Assembly: GCF_050947875.1 (NCBI RefSeq) | Contig: NW_027460291.1 | Span: 28,767,589-28,831,588, forward strand | Reading direction: 5' to 3' | Source of the DNA: Dermacentor variabilis | Taxonomy: Eukaryota; Arthropoda; Arachnida; Ixodida; Ixodidae | Length of the DNA: 64,000 nt | Shown here: in pieces, positions 12,116 through 24,239 of the stretch | Layout: the number at the start of each line of letters is the position of its first letter | Numbering within the stretch: the stretch's first letter is position 1 | Program-made: the position numbers and the translations under genes | Notes under the pieces: generated by a model | Database searches by the model: none | What the model was told of the DNA's origin: nothing | What the model saw: the letters and a program-made list of their open reading frames with translations, nothing else

Positions 12116-12317
12116 ATGTGAACTTGAATAGTCAGCACACATGTGCTGACTTGTATAGGGACCCCGGTAACGACTCCTTTAGTGGCAGCGCGAGCCTCGG
12201 TGGAGCTTAGGGGAATGGTGAATGCGTTGAACACCCGTCATCTCTAGTCGAAAATGCCTATTTTCGGCCTGCCCTTCAAGGATTTTCAAGCAATAACTGC
12301 AGTTCACAGTGTCTGAT

Positions 12318-13490
12318 TACGGTATTTACCCTGTCCTAATGTGCACTTTTTTTTTCAGGAAAATTGGGTTTAAAAGTGCTTGCGCAGTGCAATCGGGCAC
12401 GAAATGAAAACTGCCTTCACGCTGGTCGTATGTGTTACAGCATAACACAGACGTACAGCGGCAAAGATGACTATTGAAAACCACCCACCAATTTGCACCG
12501 CATATTAATCCCTTGCTAAGAAATCGGTGTGCATTAGGTTTCTACTTTGTTTGGGATCTTTACCGTAAAATTCCGAACAAGCGCCCCCACCCGTGCAAGG
12601 GCCGCCCTCCTAATTTTACTGTCAATTTCATATTTCCGTGCCGTTCCGGGAAAGCGCCCCCTCCCCCCGCCTGTGCCTGAGCAACACTAGTCTGCTCCAT
12701 GAAGTCAGAGAAGCTAATCCAGTCCAGTCCTTCCTTTCAAGCCATTCGCATGTTCGTTCGCACGCACCATTTGTCGTCTTGTTTTGGCGTTGTGAAGTTC
12801 GTGATGCCGATAAATTCGTACACAGTGGCGAAGAAAGTTGAGGTCGTACAATGGCATCGAGAAAACGGAAGAAACATGCACCAGACATCTCAGCCGCAAA
12901 CGGATACGGAAATGGGACAGTAATTTCAAGAAGTTGCTTCAGCAAAACTATGGGAGAGCAAAACTTTGAAGAAAGCTGAGTAACGGCGCCCCAGTTTTCA
13001 GTGAATGCGTGGACGATGCGCTCTTCGAGTTCTTCGAGTGGGAAAGAATGGCAGGACATGCCGTTAGTAACCAGCTTCTCTCTGAAGAGGCTGTCAGAAT
13101 AGCCAACAACATGCAGTTGGGAAACTTTGTAGCTTCCAGCCATTAAATAAGTCAGTGGAAGCAGCGGTTCAGTGTGTCAATGCGCCGTTCTACGAACGAG
13201 AGCCAGAAGACGCCCGAAGGGTTTTCGGAGGCAGCAAGTGCCTTTCGGTCTCCTGCAAACTCCCTGCGACGGCGCAATGACTACATGTTGTACAACGTTG
13301 CCAATATGGACCAGACGATGGTCTGAATAGACAACCCAGCCAACAGGACAAACAACGTGGTCGGCGAAAGCACCATACGGATCACAAACACTGGATGTGC
13401 CCGACGAGGCTTCACGGTTTGCCTAGCCGCATGTGCCACCGGCCACATGCTCCCGGCATTCATTATTTTCAAGGAACAAACCAGGAAAAT
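12318..13490 (+). mobile_element. Tigger/pogo element carrying a broken transposase
   Basis: It starts near 'ggtatttaccctgtcctaat', a terminus related to family B, and contains the transposase remnant at 12803-13490. The right end is not resolved. It lies within a DARS2 intron on the sense strand. Confidence 0.55.
12803..13490 (+). pseudogene. Tigger/pogo-family transposase pseudogene
   Basis: The N-terminal part reads Y-T-V-A-K-K-V-E-V-V-Q-W-H-R-E-N-G, the start of the helix-turn-helix DNA-binding domain of pogo/Tigger transposases. Downstream, 12952-13260 gives F-S-E-C-V-D-D-A-L-F-E-F-F and a second DNA-binding segment. At 13303-13320 the frame has N-M-D-Q-T, the site of the first catalytic aspartate in this DDE family, followed by I-T-N-T-G-C and L-P-A-F-I-I-F-K. 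Several stop codons (for example at 12976, 13144 and 13324) and frame changes interrupt it, and the C-terminal half with the remaining catalytic acids is missing. It cannot make active enzyme. Confidence 0.8.
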
Positions 13491-13960
13491 TTGAAAGAGA
13501 TTGACATAGCAATCATGAATCTTTTGCTCAATAAAGTTCATGTTCCTAGAAGTAAACAAAATTACAAATCCATGTGCACTGTGCTTTTTTCTTTTCGGTG
13601 CTGTGAAATCTGAATTAACAAAATCTTACTGTGCTAGTATAACTAAAGCAAAACTTTTGATTGGGAAATTGGAGGTGCTTTTTTTTTTTTTAATCGCAAC
13701 TGATGCACCGGTTGCTGCAATCCATGCCAAAAGGCTTGCCCTTAAATCTCGTGATCCTAACCAAAGGGATGCGTGCCACCAGTGCTTTATTTGTGCATGT
13801 CTCTTTGGCTGGTTCTCCTGTTGCAAAGCACATAATTGCAGGTTTAAATGAGAATTACCAACTCACCCAAATTCACAACCTGGAGATCACAATATTTTCA
13901 CAATTAAATTTTTTCTTTGATAAGTCCAGGAAATCATTCTTGGCACCCAGCCCATTGTGT
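13491..13960. other. DARS2 intron, no gene seen
   Basis: Contains a T-run near 13680 and no recognised coding or repeat terminus. Confidence 0.4.
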
Positions 13961-14180
13961 CAGCAGCTGTGGTATTCTGCTGCTCAATAATGTTGCAGGC
14001 TCGATCTTCAGTCATAGCAGCTGCATTCTGGTGAAGGTGGAATGCAACAGCACTTGCAAACTGCATATGTTAAAGAACCCCAGGGGACCAAGATTAATCC
14101 AAAGCCTCCCAGAGATACAGTATATCTCATAGCCCGTGTTTTACATTGGGATGTTAAACTGCCAAATGAAATGAATGAAG
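13961..14180 (+). mobile_element. Diverged Ruka-type SINE
   Basis: It follows the layout of the copies at 7405 and 51600: a tRNA-like head ending around 'ggctcgatcttcag', then 'gttaaagaaccccagggg', 'aagattaatccaaagcctcc' and a 3' part ending near 14180. It is clearly older than the other copies; the polymerase III boxes are damaged. Confidence 0.65.
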
Positions 14181-14764
14181 GAATAAACCCCCCCTGATCA
14201 TTCAGTCAAAGCAAAAGTTTGACGTTTGTGTTTATTATCAGTGGCAGATACCTTGCATTCGCATGTAAGGGTCACACCTGTGCAAGGGCTGCGCCTCTAA
14301 ATATGGATCTTAATATTCAAGAAGAAAAAAAATTTGTAAGATTGTTTTTTCATTGGTTGCACGTCCCTTTTTCTCAGCACACACATCATCCTTTAAGGTT
14401 GTGCGGCTTGTGCTGCACTGTCTGCATGGTGTCAGCGTGGTATCAGTAGTATAGCAACTGTGTGTATTTATTACTACTAACCATTTGTGCAGTATTGCCA
14501 GTTGTTGCGATAGCAAATATATGAACACTCCAGGGGAATTTTCGCCATTGGTGTCATCATCGTGTTCTGTATAACATACCTGCCAACTCTCCCGATTCGC
14601 CCGGGAGACTCCCGATTTTTTACTGAACTTTCCGATTGTACGATCACTGTTTGATATCTCCTGAAAAGTGGTGTCTGTTCGCGCAATAATGGTTTTTGCG
14701 AAACCGGCACCGCGGAATCTACAGCCATATCATAATCGTCAGCGCCACCAACAACGACTGCACA

Positions 14765-16094
14765 CGAGACGTTCCTTTGAGGAATCGCCAGTCATTTGTG
14801 CGCAGGCACGAGTAAGAGGGCGCATGAGAGAAAATTTGGGGGCTTTTGCTCCTTGAATATATGACTGCTTAGGTACTACGGAGGAGGCTTCTTAGCCTGT
14901 GTTGTAGGCTTTTGTCCCTAGGCGTGCCGGCATTGCGGAGTGCGGTCAAGTTTGTTTACGCTCGGGCGCTGGCTGCCGGTGCGGTAAAGTAGGTGAAGCA
15001 GCGGGCACTGACGCCCAATGTGGCGACCGCTGTGTCGGACAGACTGACTCGCAGCTGCGGTGCTCGTGCTAAGTCAGTCGTGGCGGATCGTAGTTTTCTC
15101 GTGCCTTACGGCGATATACCTTGTAAATAACATCACAGATGTTTCTGTGGAAGCAGTACCGACTGTAGTAGAGCCTGGGCCGCATATATTGAAAATCTAA
15201 AAGGCAGAGCAGAGCGCCTTAGCAACCGCGGTTGAACGCAAGTGGCTGAAAGGCCGCTGGTGACAATGACTGACCCAGCACCAGCACCTCAGGCACGAGA
15301 AAGTATGTTCGACGTACCTTGAGAGGCAAAGTCCTGACTGGTGTTGCAGAATTCACGGGGCTTGGTGGTGCTGAACTTAGCATCACAAGTTGGTGGCTGG
15401 ACGTATTTATATTTAGTCAATTGTGTTTTTTACTAATTGTAACAACATACCATTATTTCGCATTACTGGCGGCGCCTCCGCGACACCAAATGACTCCTCC
15501 AGGACGTCGCCAACGCCTGCGCTTGCCAGGGGTGTATAAGATCGGCTGTTGGCTATCGCGGACAGGCAATTATTTATGTGAACACCCCTTGGCATGCTTT
15601 GGCCTCTGCGGCCGCCCAGCTTCCAGCTTTGATCCCCCCGCTACTCCTTGGGTACCCTGGAGATCCTGCCCTGCCTGCTTTAGTATAACATGAGGTGTTC
15701 TCCTGAGGCCTCCGTTTGCCGGTTACATGTGCCCTCCTGGAGCAGTGCTTCTAAAGTCCAAGCTATCGTCGTGACGAAAAAAGCGACCAGCGATTTATAC
15801 AACACCAGTCAGAATGTTGCCCCTTCAGGCACAGCAACCACCAAATGGGGTGTCCGTGCCTTGTCTCACCGCGGGGGCAGCCAGCGGCGAAGCGTAAACA
15901 AACTCGACTGCACTCTGCAATGCCAGCATTTCCAGGGGACAAACGCATACAACGCGCGCTAAGAAACCTTCTCCTTAAGTGCCTAGGCAGAGTCATATAT
16001 TCAAGGGGCAAAAGCCCCCAGATTTTCTCTCTCGCGCACGCTCTTACTTGTGCCTGCGCACAAATGACTGGCGATCCCTCAATTGAACGTCTCG
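14765..16094. mobile_element. Element with about 215-bp inverted arms
   Basis: The left arm (14765-14977) and right arm (15876-16094) are reverse complements at roughly 85 percent by eye, for example 'gagaaaatttgggggctttt' on the left against 'aaaagcccccagattttctc' on the right. About 0.9 kb separates them. The interior shows no recognisable transposase. It could be a foldback-type or long-TIR non-autonomous transposon, or two copies of one repeat inserted head to head. Confidence 0.65.
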
Positions 16095-16337
16095 TTGGCT
16101 GCACTAGCACCATCGGTATCATCGACTAAGCTTCCATCCATTACAAAGGGTGTAACCGCCATCCATCCATCCAGCTGACTACGGTGCTTAGTAAGCCGAC
16201 CAAAGTCAGAGCTGATGTAGCCCTTGCATTTCATGCATGCCTTCCTCCATGTTGCATTGTTGCGGCTGCTTGTGTGTATGATTAGTGTTGGCTAGGCAGT
16301 GTGTGCGCGGTGCACCATGTAAAGTTAGAATCCTCGT

Positions 16338-17097
16338 GTGCTTGATGCCATGGCGCTATCAAAGCCCAAGAAAAGGTATTTGCAGATGTTTTTGCAATCT
16401 TACATTTCTGAATTTCCGTGCTTTTTGACATCAAGAAAAGGAGAACATTTTGCATTTTGTACGTGTGGATGCGACGTCAGCGTGTCTCATGGTGGCAAAG
16501 GCGACTTGAAACTGCATGTTTCCACGGTGAAGCGTCAAAGCTATGTTCGCACTGCTGAGCAGCAAGACAACATAGTGAACTTTCTCCGGAACAACTGCAG
16601 CGACAGTGTCATACGTGTGAAGTGCCTGTTTACGGGATTCCTCGCCGAACACAACCTACCCCTTAGTGTCAGCAACCACGTTGGGCCTCTTCTACGGGAA
16701 ATGTTTCCGAAATGCGACGAGGCAAAGCGTTATGGGTGTGGACCCAACTCTGAAACGCAACTCAGGAGAATGCGGAGGTGGCCAACATGAAATTTATTTC
16801 ACAGGCATCGCTCTCATGTCTTCGTTTCTTTATTCAGAGTTTCCCTCAGCCGCTGCCCCGAGATTCCAATGAATCTGCTGAAGATGCTTTAGATGCTCTT
16901 GAAGCTGAGTTTGCCACACTACAGGTGTGCAGTCTTCCAGAGAACATTGTAAATCAAGAAAGGTGGGATGTGCAGTGGTCTATGGTTGGAAAGATGAAAA
17001 ACACTAACGGAAAACTTGTTTCACCAAGTTGCTAAGGTGATGCTGGATTTACTCGTGATACCGCGTAGCTACTCAGTGTGTGAGTATTTTTAGCGTG
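16338..17097 (+). pseudogene. hAT-type transposase or hAT-derived gene remnant, internally deleted
   Basis: The first 130 or so codons give C-T-C-G-C-D-V-S-V-S-H-G-G-K-G-D-L-K-L-H, a BED-type zinc-finger-like region, then L-A-E-H-N-L-P-L and G-P-L-L-R-E-M-F-P-K, typical of N-terminal regions of hAT-like proteins. After a frame change near 16770 it jumps to a C-terminal part: L-P-E-N-I-V then W-D-V-Q-W and, after a stop and frame change at 17033, A-K-V-M-L-D-L-L-V-I-P-R-S, which resembles the hAT dimerisation region. The middle, with the catalytic residues, is deleted. The assignment is from remembered family patterns. Confidence 0.6.
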
Positions 17098-17117
17098 GCG
17101 CGAAAAACTAGGACTGA

Positions 17118-17817
17118 GGGCCAAACAATAATATTTTCCTTACCTCAGTAAGGAAGCCTTCATTGTGGTGAGGCCACCTTATGTCACTCTGAAAGCTTCC
17201 TTACTGAGGGGCCCTCAGTGAAGGCTTCCTTGGTGCTTGCTTCCTCAGCGTAAGGTAGCTCCGAAGCTACCTTCATGCGTCCTTACGCCGCTCCTGGCCC
17301 TGAACGAGCGCTTCACCTCAACGCATAGACACGTGACATTTCCTTGCGCATGCGCGCTGTTGCCCACCTGCGGAGAAGCGCGAGCACGGTACGTCTTTCC
17401 CCGCATGTTCGTTTCAGTCACGCATGTGGCATGAAAGCCTTGCTAGGCGTTGCTAGGCGTTGCACGACGCCGGCGTGCCAGCGTTGCTGGTACACATCAA
17501 GTTTTGCACTGTAATATGGGACTTTTTTTACGTTTAATGAACAAAACTAGAAAAAAACAACCACGCATCTCTATATTAACTCTTCAATTTAAAAATTGTG
17601 TAACGATACAACATTTTTTTATTGAATACTGGTGTTCGCGTAAAGCTTTCAAGAAATCATCTTGAACCCAGGCATGCGACAACCACTCCTTACGTGAGGA
17701 CGGGCGAAGGGAGCTTTCCAGAGTATGCTTGCTTCCTCCATTGGTCCTTCGCTGTAAGGAGGCCTCACGTAAGGTTAGGAAGCGCTCGAAGGAAAAGAAC
17801 ATTTCATTATTTGGGCC
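17118..17817. mobile_element. Non-autonomous DNA element, about 700 bp
   Basis: The left end 'ggccaaacaataatattttc' and the reverse-complemented right end 'ggcccaaataatgaaatgtt' are inverted repeats. Subterminal regions carry several copies of 'cttcctta' and its complement. No transposase. Superfamily unknown. Confidence 0.6.
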
Positions 17818-18606
17818 TGAATTCCATTCATCGATGTGCAACACAACTCTCCAACACCTGCTGCTAGTGAAGGGCCATCAGTCTGGACCATGTTATGAGC
17901 AAAGCTACTCCGACAAATTTTTGAAGTGAGCAAAGTCTGCTACTGCCAGATCCCTGCAAAAAAACGCATCGAACACTGCCTGAAAGTTTGAACGAACATG
18001 GTATAAGGTCCAAGTGCGATAAGGTCCTGCTGCACCCCACATGCTGTAGGTTGTTAGTGCAGGGGGAAACGTGTGAGGGTGAACCAAGAAGGATGGAGGC
18101 TTGATGTGTGCCGAATGTTGGAAGTTATTGGGGTGGGGGGCAGAGGTGGGGCCCATGATGCAGTGTCCGAGTGTGTGCTGGGGAAGTGGTTGTGCAGGTG
18201 AGCACGTGTCTCCTCCTCTAGCTTGGCTGTGCACCATCCATGCCCTACCTTGGAGGCAATCTCGGGCAGGTGCACAGGTGTGACAACCACGTGCAGCAAG
18301 CCGAGGTATCGGGTGGCTTCGTGTGCATAGTCTTTGCGCCCGCCTAGTACTGGAGATTGCTTGGTCTCAAGTTTCAGAGACTCATTGAAGAGAGAGGCAG
18401 CAGAAATATTCACTTCCCTCTGTTTGCGCTCTTCATGATACCAGTGTTGCGACAATGATTGTTCATGGTCATCGAGTGAGATCTGTTCATCTTTGCCTGT
18501 GTGCGCAACAAGTAGTGCTGGCTACTTGAGTTAGTACTAAGTGAATGTTTACTGAAATGTGGCAGCTGAAACTGCAAACCCTACTTCCTGTAGTTGTGTA
18601 ATAAAA
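17818..18606. other. DARS2 intron, no gene seen
   Basis: Open frames on both strands in 17900-18460 show no family resemblance. No repeat terminus recognised. Confidence 0.4.
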
Positions 18607-19056
18607 TTAAACCACGATATAACAAACTTGGTAAAATTGGCAATTTGCTTTGTTATATCGAAATTTTATTCTACTGAAATTCGACCTTTTCTGCAAGTAA
18701 GTACAGTCGCCAATTGATTTTTCTTACACAGAAAGGGGCCGCAGAATTTTATGAATTATCGGGCAGTCGAAACAAGCAAATTTGAATGAGAAAACACTTC
18801 ATTTTGATAAATTTGGGAGTCGGCAACGAATGATACCGTTTCATGCCACATTGTCAACAATATCTTCTCAGAGGTACAAACTAAGCCAAGTCAGCCATGC
18901 TTTCATGTGCACTTCGCCCCCGTGGCTGATAGCGTCACTCGAACTGGTACAACCCTATCAGGAGAAGCGCCGGCAGCGGGGAGTGAATGCTTCGTCTGCC
19001 TCTCACTCCAATGGGTCACCGAAGCTCGAGACTATGCAACTTTCAATACTAAAGCA

Positions 19057-21508
19057 TAACTGCGAGTCGGCCTAGTTGGAACAAATTCATTGAAAAAACT
19101 TCTTGTGCACACACAAACAGGGACAAAGAAAAGGAGCAACACAAGGACGAGCGCTTTCTAACAACTGGTTTTATTTTCGAAGAACCACCTGCTTGAATAC
19201 GCATCCAGGACTGGTGCAGACAGGCAAATATTGTGACTGAGGCTATATGGAATGATGTGCGTCGAAAATTGACGAAGAAGAAGAAAACGGATGTGCCAGA
19301 GGGATGCCTTCTATTACTAGGGAACGCAGTGGTGGAAGAACGGCATCAAGAGGTACTCAAATTGGGGCCAAAGTTCTGCATGGAGCTAAAGATCGGCATC
19401 GTTGACAGGTTAGAACTTACAAAGGACATTGCCAGGAGTGTACCAGAGAAACAGAAAGAATGATGTGTGGTGGAATGTGTGGATGTGGTGGCCAAAGCTT
19501 CGGTAAGCGATAGATCCAGACCTAATGTTGAAAGGAGTGCTAAGTATTTGGCTGAGGACAATCTGCGTGTGGTTCAAGCAGACAAGGAAGGCTTTCTGGT
19601 TGTTGTACCAAATGATTGTTATTTTGAAAAGGCTTTCCTAGCGGTGAACAAGTGCTTTAGGAAATGTGATGTGAATGTAGAAAACATAAAAAAGAAGGCA
19701 GTGGAGCTATTGAAAAAATGTAACCAAGAAAAGCTTGCGTCACATGTAAAGAACTCAAACGTAATGAAAGTGGAGATATTTTTTACTGCAAAAACACACA
19801 AGCAAGGAATTCCATTTAGGCCAGTTGTGTCCAAGCGAGGGTGTTGGCAGGTTCTGGTCGCGGGGTTCCTGCAGAAGATGTTGAATTCCTTAGAAGCACA
19901 GGATCCGTACTTATTGAAAAACTCTGAAGGCCTTGGGAATTTTCTGGCATCAGATAGTACAAGTTGCAGCTAGGGATTCAGCATAGATGTTCAAGATCTC
20001 TACTATTCCTTACCGCATGGGCCCCTAATGTGCAGTGTTAAAGATTGCATAACAAATGAGAATGACGAGGTGTCATTCCGCAACACGTGCGGGATGGCTG
20101 TTGAATCTTTTCTTGAATTTCTGCATTTTTATTTAGCGAATACACTTGTAGGAGTCTGTGGTGAAACGTATATACAGGCAAGGGGTGCGTGCATCGGGTC
20201 AAAGGTAGCTCCCATCCTAAGTAGCATTTTTTTGGGAAGCATAGACAGAGAACTGGCAAAAGATTCAGAAGGTGTAGTATGTAAGGTATACAGATATATC
20301 GATGACTACTGGATTTTGGGCTGTCATGTAGACAAGGGTGCTTTCAGGAATAGGGTAGTAGAAGCCTTTAATTCTCTGGGCAAGGGCTTGACATTTACTT
20401 TGGAAGTACCGGTAGATAATAAGCTACAGTTACTTGATGTCAAGTTAGAATTTCTAACGGAACATGTGTGTTGGTCATTCTCGCCCCGGGCTGGAAAACC
20501 GCTAATGAACTATGCCTCAAACCACTCCAGGCTTGTGAAGAATGGTATAGTCATTTCGTGTTTCCGGTCAGCGTTGCTGAAGTCATGTCACCACACTGTA
20601 AAAACATTGCATTTCTTGAGAAAGTTGACAGGTTGAGAAAGGCTGGGTACCCGCTCGCTGTGTGCTGGCGTCATGCGATAGACTAATGGAAAAACTTAAA
20701 CAGGATAAAGAACCATGCACAAAGAATCAAAGGCAGAAGGATTTAGCTTCCAAGGTTTTAGTGATTCCGTATGTGCACAGCTTTTCACACACTTAAAAAG
20801 GTGGCTGGAAGTTACGAAGTAAATGTGGTGTATTCAGGAAAAAACAAAATAGGTAGTGTGTGTTCTAAGGTAAAAAATAAGTTCGAAAGTAAGGATGATG
20901 TAAAGAAAGAATGTAGCGTTAAACATTTGCGTAAGAACCAATTTGTCGATTGCGCGAAGAACATTGTGTATCAGATTCCTATGACGTGTGGTACGTAGGG
21001 CAGACTGCGAGATGCAATAACACGAGACTAAGGGAACACTTGTCTAGACTGAAGGGTCGCCCTAGTACGCATTTGGCAATGCATTGTCAAGAACATGATT
21101 GCTCACCTTGTCTTAGTAGCACCGACATGTTTTTTAGGCATAGGAATTAAGCCGCGAGAGAAATTGTGGACGCTCACCGGATTGAAAAACAAAAAGGAAA
21201 ATGCTTCAGCCATCCTTCTGTTTCATTGTTGGATAAAGAGAATTTGCTTCTGTCATCATATCTTTAACACATTTTCATTGTAAGTGCTTGTTTTATGTGC
21301 CTTGCTGCTTTTATGACCAGGTGGCATTGTTCCGTGGCATTTTACCACAAGTGTTGTTATATGCGTGCTCTGTTGACTAGTTCGCGCAGATCTGTGGGTA
21401 TTTAAGCAGGTGGTTCTTCGAAAATAAAACCGGTTGTTAGAAAGCACTCGTCCTTGTGTTGCTCCTTTTCTTCTTCCCTGTTTGTTCGCGCACAAAAAGT
21501 TTTTTAAA
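19057..21508 (+). mobile_element. Penelope-like element with inverted terminal segments
   Basis: It encodes a broken Penelope-type reverse transcriptase with a GIY-YIG endonuclease (19233-21150). About 100 bp at each end (19090-19195 and 21400-21510) are inverted copies of each other; both contain, in opposite orientation, the block around 'ttttattttcgaagaaccac'. Near-identical words 'ttcaatactaaagc' (about 19041) and 'ttcaatactaaaagc' (about 21511) lie outside and may be the target duplication. Inverted or direct terminal repeats are typical of Penelope elements. Confidence 0.75.
19233..21150 (+). pseudogene. Penelope-type reverse transcriptase and GIY-YIG endonuclease, broken
   Basis: One frame runs from 19233 to 20636 but is cut by stops at 19461, 19971 and 20634. 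It contains F-T-A-K-T-H-K and P-F-R-P-V-V-S, then S-I-D-V-Q-D-L-Y-Y-S-L-P-H (catalytic aspartate of RT motif A), A-R-G-A-C-I-G-S-K-V-A-P-I-L-S (motif B region) and Y-R-Y-I-D-D-Y (motif C with the two catalytic aspartates) near 20288-20308. After a frame change, 20771-21150 gives I-V-Y-Q-I-P-M-T-C-G, a one-base break, then Y-V-G-Q-T and R-L-R-E-H, the GIY-YIG nuclease core. It would copy RNA into DNA at a nicked target. It is inactive as read. Confidence 0.85.
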
Positions 21509-22192
21509 TGCTTCAATACTAAAAGCTTGGTACGACAGCTTACATGGTGCCATGCTGTCTCGACATGGCCACTCTTTGCATACTTGGCAAATTACCTCTA
21601 TAGCAGGGTGCGCAGCTGCGCATGTGCTCAGCTGTGCTTACAGCCATGCACAGCCATGCACAGCCATGGCCGAGATGCACGCCATCTTACCCCTCACTCC
21701 GCCCCCTCGCTCGCGCTTGATAGCGTTACCCGCAATACTGTGAGCTCACTCCCCTCCCCCTCTTTCCCTTTGCTTGTGCGGGAAGACAGCACTCGTGAAA
21801 CCACTATCTTTCTTTTCTCACCCTCGCACACTTTCACTCGCACCTAAAGCACACAGTACGCAGGGCGCGATAGGATATTATCGCACTTGGACTTTATACG
21901 GAACATGAAGCCGCTCCACTTCAGTGGTCACGCGATTGGAGAGGTGCATTTGCAAACAGTCGCTTGTAATTCAATCATTTGACCACCTGCGTCTGTGGAA
22001 GTTTCCATTTATTGTCTCGGCATTCCTTTGCGGCGGCAGTGAAATTTCATTATATTGAAACGGCATAGAAATGTACTTAATTGTATTGAGGTTCTAAATA
22101 CACGATGTTTTATGGACAAGAGGTTATGAAAAGTTAAATACTTCGTTATATTGAGAATTTCATTCGATTAGGTTCATTATATCGAGGTTTAA

Positions 22193-23339
22193 CTTACCTT
22201 GCTATCAATGCTTTGCCTTTCAGTTCAAACTGCAACCTTTTGTACTGGTTACCAGCCATTTAAGCTATCAGTCTGACCGTAGTATCTCTCTATGAACTCT
22301 TTCTAATTATGCAGCAGAGTTTCCTTTCATTGATTCCTTTGATTCATTGAGCATGGTGTGTAGAAGCATATTTCGTGGCATAAGAGGCTCCTATTTGGTC
22401 TTCTACAGTTGATAGTCCGGTAGAGCTTAATTCAGAGCACATGCCAGACATGGATAGCCACATATGCACATATTGAATGTCAAGCAGCAGTGAACCATGT
22501 GGTAGAGCTTCTACAACTTTGAAGATATATGTCAGTAGTATCAATTTAAAGTTGGTTTACGCAACAATCAAGGTGAAATGTGCATATTTTACACGGTATT
22601 GCAGAGCACCAGATGACTGCCCAGTAGAGAGGCTTCTCAACAGAAGGGTTTCACTAAACCATTGGTGCTGCAAAGGATTCCAGTAGTGTTGTAATCCTAC
22701 ACTGTCTGAAGGATGAGCATAGCGAAAAACACATAGCTTTTTTTTTTTTTTGTCATTCAAGAGGCAGTGTCATTCGAGATCAGGGAGCAGTGCGGTGAGC
22801 ATAAAAAAAAATCAACAATTTTTTTGGCAGTTGTGAAAAAGAAAAAAAAAACACCCTCTGATCTGTAGCTAACTTCATTGACAATCTTGTCAACACTTAT
22901 CAGCACTGTAAGCATTATCTGGAAGAACACTGCATTTCACCATAGATTCTAGGATGCTTATTTCAAAACTAGGGCTAAACACAAGATTTCTGCTACATGG
23001 ATATCACTTCGTTACGGCTCAGCTTCAATTCTGCAATTGGGACATGCAGCACAGAGTTAATTAGTCAAAGTTTGTTAATTAGCTAATATCACACTGTAAT
23101 TTGTCTTGCAAGTGCTGTATACCTCTTCATGTAATGAAGCTTAAGTGAAAGAATTGTGATATGCACCACACGAGTTTTTGGATAAGTCTGTTTCTGTTGA
23201 GATTGATGACCCAATATAAGGGTGCCTTTCTCTTCCATACCAGATGTGTTTCAGGTGTGGCACTTTGTGAACGATAAGTGAATAAGTGATTGAGGAACCA
23301 TTTTGTCTATCAAGGCGTTTTATTCGTGTGTGTGTGCAG
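22193..23339. other. DARS2 intron, no element recognised
   Basis: Contains A/T runs near 22740 and 22830. It ends in the acceptor 'gtgtgtgtgcag' just before 23340. No gene or repeat terminus seen. Confidence 0.4.
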
Positions 23340-23459
23340 CTGCACGATGTGACCAGTGTACTGCGTGCTGAGGCATCATCCCACTCGTCTGGTGCCCTGT
23401 CGAGCTCCATCTGGACAGAAGGCAGCTCAGTGCAGGCGATTGCAGTGCCTCGGGGAGCG
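23340..23459 (+). CDS. DARS2: DARS2 exon: GAD insertion domain
   Basis: The exon encodes 40 codons, phase 0, starting L-H-D-V-T-S-V-L and ending V-Q-A-I-A-V-P-R-G-A. It corresponds to the insertion-domain segment of bacterial-type AspRS (in human DARS2 I-D-I-S-D-V-F ... V-K-A-I-C-I-P-E-G-A). The serine-rich middle (S-S-H-S-S-G-A-L-S-S-S) is less conserved. Splice sites are AG at 23338-23339 and 'gtgagt' at 23460. It follows the preceding exon after a 13.7-kb intron without loss of frame. Confidence 0.9.
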
Positions 23460-24222
23460 GTGAGTGGGCTTTCCTTTTTTTCTTTTCTCAGCCACTTGTC
23501 GAGAGGAGAGAAAATGTGCACGATGAGTGTCTCAGTTTGGCTCGCTGCATATGTGGATGGCTCGCGCAAACTGCAGGCATTTGTTACTGGCAAGAGCAGA
23601 TCGCCACTCTGCTTCAAGAACACGAAAGGCCTCCTGATCTGATGTGTGTTCCTCAAGAAACATGAATGACACTCAAACTTTTCACCGAATGCCTCCAGGC
23701 ATGGGATGCCGAACTGGAGATGTCTGTGCCACTGGGTTCGTCCTGTTGTAGACTATGGCTTCTTGCGAATGGCATTTTAACCCTTTAAGGGTCGATTTTT
23801 TTCGCCATATGTGACCGCCCAGGGTCAATTTTTTTTTTTTTTTTTTTATTGCAGATTCCAATTCTTCTGAGGGACTTATTTCGAAAAAAATTTACTATAA
23901 TTTTTCTAGGGTGACCGTAAAGTGAGAAAAAAATATTTTGCGTTGGTATATATGTACTCTTCATTCATGAATAACAACAATAAAAAAAAGGAAATAAACT
24001 TACAAGAATTAAAAATTTGATGCATTGTTATGCAATAGTTCAAGGTTTTGAAAATGCGCTCACGAGAATGTTTTGCAAGACTCAAATGTTCCGGCTCTTA
24101 CGCTAATATGTACATCCATAGCGGAATTGAACTGCTTAGGTGTGCGCACTCAAGAAAACTGTGTGGCTGTGTGCCCATCAGAAAAGCAAAACGTGTGACA
24201 AACTTCCGCTAATCTTCATCTT

Positions 24223-24239
24223 ATCACCAACCAGAGGCA
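24223..24239. repeat. Left target-site duplication of the I-group LINE
   Basis: The 17 bases 'atcaccaaccagaggca' are identical to those at 30180-30196 and mark the insertion site. Confidence 0.88.

Larger units (their letters stand above)
14575..17097 (+). mobile_element. hAT-like element remnant with CATACCTGCCAA end
   Basis: The left end 'catacctgccaactctcc' resembles the ends of the element at 51259-52033. The right part holds a broken hAT-type transposase. Between them sits an unrelated inverted-repeat element (14765-16094). The right terminus was not found; the end given is the last transposase-like codon region. Confidence 0.45.
18611..22188. mobile_element. TTAA-flanked DNA element, split by a Penelope-like element
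   Basis: The left end 'accacgatataac' and right end 'attatatcgaggt' form an inverted pair and both are flanked by TTAA (18607-18610, 22189-22192). Several 'gttatatcga' words occur near both ends. Subtracting the Penelope-like insertion (19057-21508) leaves about 1.1 kb without coding capacity. TTAA suggests piggyBac-type mobilisation, but the TIR sequence is also reminiscent of Tigger-like elements. Confidence 0.55.
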
